DNA from: Macrostomum hystrix
Taxonomy: Eukaryota; Platyhelminthes; Macrostomidae
Assembly (NCBI GenBank): GCA_950097015.1
Contig: CATNEN010000003.1
Coordinates: 16,075,781-16,139,780 of the forward strand
DNA length: 64,000 nt
Reading direction: 5' to 3'
Shown: piece after piece, positions 59,824 to 64,000 of the stretch
Layout of the letters: every line of letters begins with the position of its first letter
Position numbering within the stretch: position 1 is the stretch's first letter
Position numbers and translations under genes: made by a program
The notes under the pieces: model-generated
Databases searched by the model: none
What the model was told of the DNA's origin: nothing
The model's input: only the letters and a program-made list of their open reading frames with translations

Positions 59824-62800
59824 TCCACTATACTAAAAATGAAATGCTTGCTTGCTTGTAATTGATTTTCTCCCGAACGGCTCAACCGATTTTCACCATT
59901 TCTTCACCAAAAGATGCCAAATATGGGGACAATTTTACACGTATTTTTATTAAGCTTAACTTCATTGCTAAGGGGATTAAATATTCGAAAAACATGATTT
60001 TTTAAAGGTCAAACCATCTTGGCCTATTGAGAATTTCACTGACAGCCACTGAATTAGAATTGCATCGTCAAATTGCGCAACAACCCCTAGCTGATTGAAT
60101 TTGAAGCCTGCACTCTGGAGAAAAAATTGAAATAAATGTACACAACCAACCGCGAGACTGAGTGTACTCTATTTTCTTACTTCATTGTGCAAAGCCAGAA
60201 CTTTGAGAATTCATTTTATAAGGCTGATTTTTGCACCCACTAACCAACAGTCGGAATAGCCGATGTGTAGGCACTAGGAATAGGTTAGGCTAGGCTAGGG
60301 TTCGATTCTGCACTGCGTCAAATCATTTAGACTAATTTTCAGCCAGTAGTGATTGAAGATTATTTTAATTTATTTTTTCATTTCGTAAATAAAATATCAT
60401 AAATCATAGCAAATCTGAGTTTGAATCATTGCAACAATAGAGTCTGAATCATGGCTAAACCAGAGTCTGAATCATGGCTAAACCATCGTTTGAATCATGG
60501 CTAAACCATCGTTTGAATCATGGCTAAACAATTGTTTGAATCATGGCTAAACCAGAGTTTGAATCATGGCTAAACCAGAGTCTGAATCATGGCTAAACCA
60601 GATCTTGAACCATGGCTAAACCATCGTTTGAATCATGGCTAAACCAGAGTCTGAATCATGGCTAAACCAGATCTTGAATCATGGCTAAACAATTGTTTGA
60701 ATCATGGCTAAACCAGAGTTTAAATCATGGCAAAACCAGATCTTGAATCATGGCTAAACAATTGTTTGAATCATGGCTAAACCAGAGTTTGAATCATGGC
60801 TAAACCATCGTTTGAATCATGGCTAAACCAGATCTTGAATCATGGCTAAACAATTGTTTGAATCATGGCTAAACCAGAGTTTGAATCATGGCAAAACCAG
60901 AGTTTGAATCATGGCCAACCAGAGTTTGAATCATGGCTAAACCAGAGTTTGAATCATGGCTAAACCAGCGTTTGAATCATGGCTAAACCATCGTTTGAAT
61001 CATGGCTAAACCAGAGTTTGAATCATGGCAAAACCAGAGTTTGAATCATGGCCAACCAGAGTTTGAATCATGGCTAAACCAGAGTTTGAATCATGGCTAA
61101 ACCAGCGTTTGAATCATGGCTAAACCAGAGTCTGAATCATGGCTAAACCAGAGTCTGAATCATGGCTAAACCAGAGTCTGAATCATGGCTAAACCAGAGT
61201 CTGAATCATGGCTAAACCAGAGTCTGAATCATGGCTAAACCAGAGTCTGAATCATGGCTAAACCAGAGTTTCAATCATGGCTAAACCAGATCTTGAATCA
61301 TGACTAAACCAGAGTTTAAATCATGGCTAAACCATCGTTTGAATCATGGCTAACCCAGAGTCTGAATCATGGCTAAACCAGATCTTGAATCATGGCTAAA
61401 CCCGATCTTGAATCATGGCTAAACCAGAGTTTCAATCATGGCTAAACCAGATCTTGAATCATGACTAAACCAGAGTTTAAATCATGGCTAAAGCATCGTT
61501 TGAATCATGGCTAACCCAGAGTCTGAATCATGGCTAAACCAGATCTTGAATCATGGCTAAACCCGATCTTGAATCATGGCTAAACCAGAGTTTCAATCAT
61601 GGCTAAACCAGATCTTGAATCATGACTAAACCAGAGTTTAAATCATGGCTAAAGCATCGTTTGAATCATGGCTAACCCAGAGTCTGAATCATGGCTAAAC
61701 CAGATCTTGAATCATGGCTAAACCCGATCTTGAATCATGGCTAAACCAGAGTTTCAATCATGGCTAAACCAGATCTTGAATCATGACTAAACCAGAGTTT
61801 AAATCATGGCTAAAGCATCGTTTGAATCATGGCTAACCCAGAGTCTGAATCATGGCTAAACCAGATCTTGAATCATGGCTAAACCCGATCTTGAATCATG
61901 GCTAAACCAGAGTTTCAATCATGGCTAAACCAGATCTTGAATCATGACTAAACCAGAGTTTAAATCATGGCTAAAGCATCGTTTGAATCATGGCTAAACC
62001 ATCGTTTGAATCATGGCTAAACCATCGTTTGAATCATGGCTAAACCAGATTTTGAATCATTGCTAAACCAGATCTTGATTCATGGCTAAACCAGAGTTTA
62101 AATCATGGCTAAACCAGAGTCTGAATCATGGCTAAACCAGATCTTGAATCATGGCTAAACCATTGTTTGAATCATGGCTAAACCAGAGTCTGAATCATGG
62201 CTAAACCAGAGTCTGAATCATGGCTAAACCAGATCTTGAATCATGGCTAAACCCGATCTTGAATCATGGCTAAACCATCGTTTGAATCATGGCTAAACCA
62301 TCGTTTGAATCATGACTAAACCATCGTTTGAATCATGGCTAAACCAGATTTTGAATCATGGCTAAACCATCGTTTGAATCATGACTAAACCATCGTTTGA
62401 ATCATGGCTAAACCAGATTTTGAATCATGGCTAAACCATCGTTTGAATCATGGCTAAACCAGAGTTTCAATCATGGCTAAACCAGATCTTGAATCATGAC
62501 TAAACCAGAGTTTAAATCATGGCTAAACCATCGTTTGAATCATGGCTAACCCAGAGTCTGAATCATGGCTAAACCAGATCTTGAATCATGGCTAAACCCG
62601 ATCTTGAATCATGGCTAAACCAGAGTTTCAATCATGGCTAAACCAGATCTTGAATCATGACTAAACCAGAGTTTAAATCATGGCTAAAGCATCGTTTGAA
62701 TCATGGCTAACCCAGAGTCTGAATCATGGCTAAACCAGATCTTGAATCATGGCTAAACCCGATCTTGAATCATGGCTAAACCAGAGTTTCAATCATGGCT

Positions 62801-64000
62801 AAACCAGATCTTGAATCATGACTAAACCAGAGTTTAAATCATGGCTAAAGCATCGTTTGAATCATGGCTAACCCAGAGTCTGAATCATGGCTAAACCAGA
62901 CTTTGAATCATAGCCAACCAGAGTTTGAATCTTGGCTAAACCAGAGTTTCAATCATGGCTAACCCAGCGTTTGAATCATGGCTAAACCAGAGTTTGAATC
63001 ATGGCAAAAACCAAGTTTCAATCATGGCTAACCCAGCGCTTGAATCATGGCTAAACCAGAGTTTGAATCATAGCCAACCAGAGTTTGAATCTTGGCTAAA
63101 CCAGAGTCTGAATCATGGCAAAACGAGAGTTTGAATCATAGCCCACCAGGGTTTAAAACATGGCGAAACCTGAGTTTGAATCTTGGCTAACCCAGCGTTT
63201 GAAAATCAACGTCAACTGGGGAGTCATCATCAAAATGGGGATCATGGTGAACTGGGGGATCATGGTAAACTGGGGGATAATTGTCGACTGGGGGATCATT
63301 GTCAACTGGGGGATCATTGTCAACTGGGGGATCATTGTCAACTGGGGGATCATTGTCAACTGGGGGATCATTGTCAAATGGGGGATCATTGTCAACTGGG
63401 GGATCTTTGTCAACTGGGGGTTCATTGTCAACTGGGGGTTCATTGTCAACTGGGGGATCATTGTCAACTGGGGGATCATTGTGAACTGAGAGATCATTGT
63501 CAACTGGGGGGTAATGGTCAACTGGGGGATAATTGTCAACTGGGGAATCATCATCAACTGAGGATCATCATCAACTGGGGGATCATTGAGAACTGGGGGA
63601 TCTTTGTCAACTGGGGGATCATTGTGAACTGGGGGATCTTTGTCAACTGGGGGATCATTGTATACTGTGGGATCATTGTCAACCGGCGGGATCTTTGTTA
63701 ACTGGGGGATCATTGTCAACTGGGGGATCATTCTCAACTGGGGGATCATTGTCAACTGGGGGATCATCATCAACTGGGGGATCATTGTCAACTGGGGGAT
63801 CATTGTCAACTGGGGGATCATTGTCAACTGGGGGATCATTGTCAACTGGGTGATCATCATCAACTGGGGGATCATTGTCAACTTGGGGAACATTGTTAAC
63901 TGGGGATCATCATCAATGGGGAGACTTCATCAACTGGGGGATCATTGTGAACTGGGGGATCTTGTTAACTGGGGGATCATTGTCAACTGGGGATCATTGT
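59824..64000 (+). mobile_element. Helitron H14, 5' part, runs off window
   Basis: Starts TCCACTATACTAAAAATG after CTAG of H13. It is almost base-for-base the same as H10 from 47842 (offset 11,982) for the whole 4.18 kb visible, with a few single-base deletions. Its 3' end lies outside the window. Confidence 0.9.
60410..64000. repeat. 23-bp then 18-bp satellite arrays of H14
   Basis: The 23-bp array covers about 60410-63195 (161-bp higher-order units at 61390-61900) and the 18-bp array runs from 63205 to the window end. Same unit variants in the same order as H10. Confidence 0.95.

Overview
The window is animal nuclear DNA. Genes are split by GT-AG introns, there is a multi-exon gene of extracellular immunoglobulin (Ig) domains joined by phase-1 introns, and most of the rest is Helitron transposons and minisatellites. 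The species cannot be fixed from the sequence; an invertebrate is most likely, judging by the Helitron protein type and the satellite-rich Helitrons.

Layout. (1) 1-10,353, minus strand: the 5' part of a secreted or membrane Ig-superfamily gene. A signal-peptide exon at 10,353 is followed by a repeated block of three Ig domains (D1-D2-D3), giving 9 exons and 8 Ig domains before the gene leaves the left edge. All exon phases agree and no stop interrupts the chain of 881 codons. Its introns hold minisatellites, a small inverted-repeat element and a GC-rich insertion. (2) 10,354-13,631: little recognisable content, apart from a possible small minus-strand gene at 10,795-11,313 with a TATA box and a poly(A) signal. 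(3) 13,632-64,000: an almost unbroken head-to-tail train of about 14 Helitrons, all on the + strand. Each starts with TC (three related 5' ends) and, where the end is present, finishes with a GC-rich hairpin and CTAG. At 11 junctions CTAG is followed directly by the TC of the next element, with no host DNA between.

One element, about 20,981-35,628, looks autonomous. On the + strand it carries a 7-exon gene (21,715-29,387) for a 1764-residue protein: an N-terminal charged repeat, an OTU cysteine protease domain, a Cys-rich Helitron N-terminal domain, an HUH/two-tyrosine Rep nuclease and a PIF1-type helicase, with the key residues present. On the minus strand it carries a convergent 5-exon gene (30,944-32,556) for a 313-residue RPA1-like single-strand DNA-binding protein. 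Nuclease, helicase and ssDNA-binding protein fit one rolling-circle machinery that could act in trans on the neighbours. The other elements are non-autonomous: short ones of about 330-343 bp, and long ones (about 4-7 kb) filled with minisatellites. Five of the long ones share a fixed order of a 23-bp array followed by an 18-bp array.

Most long open frames in the right half are read-through of satellite repeats and are not genes.
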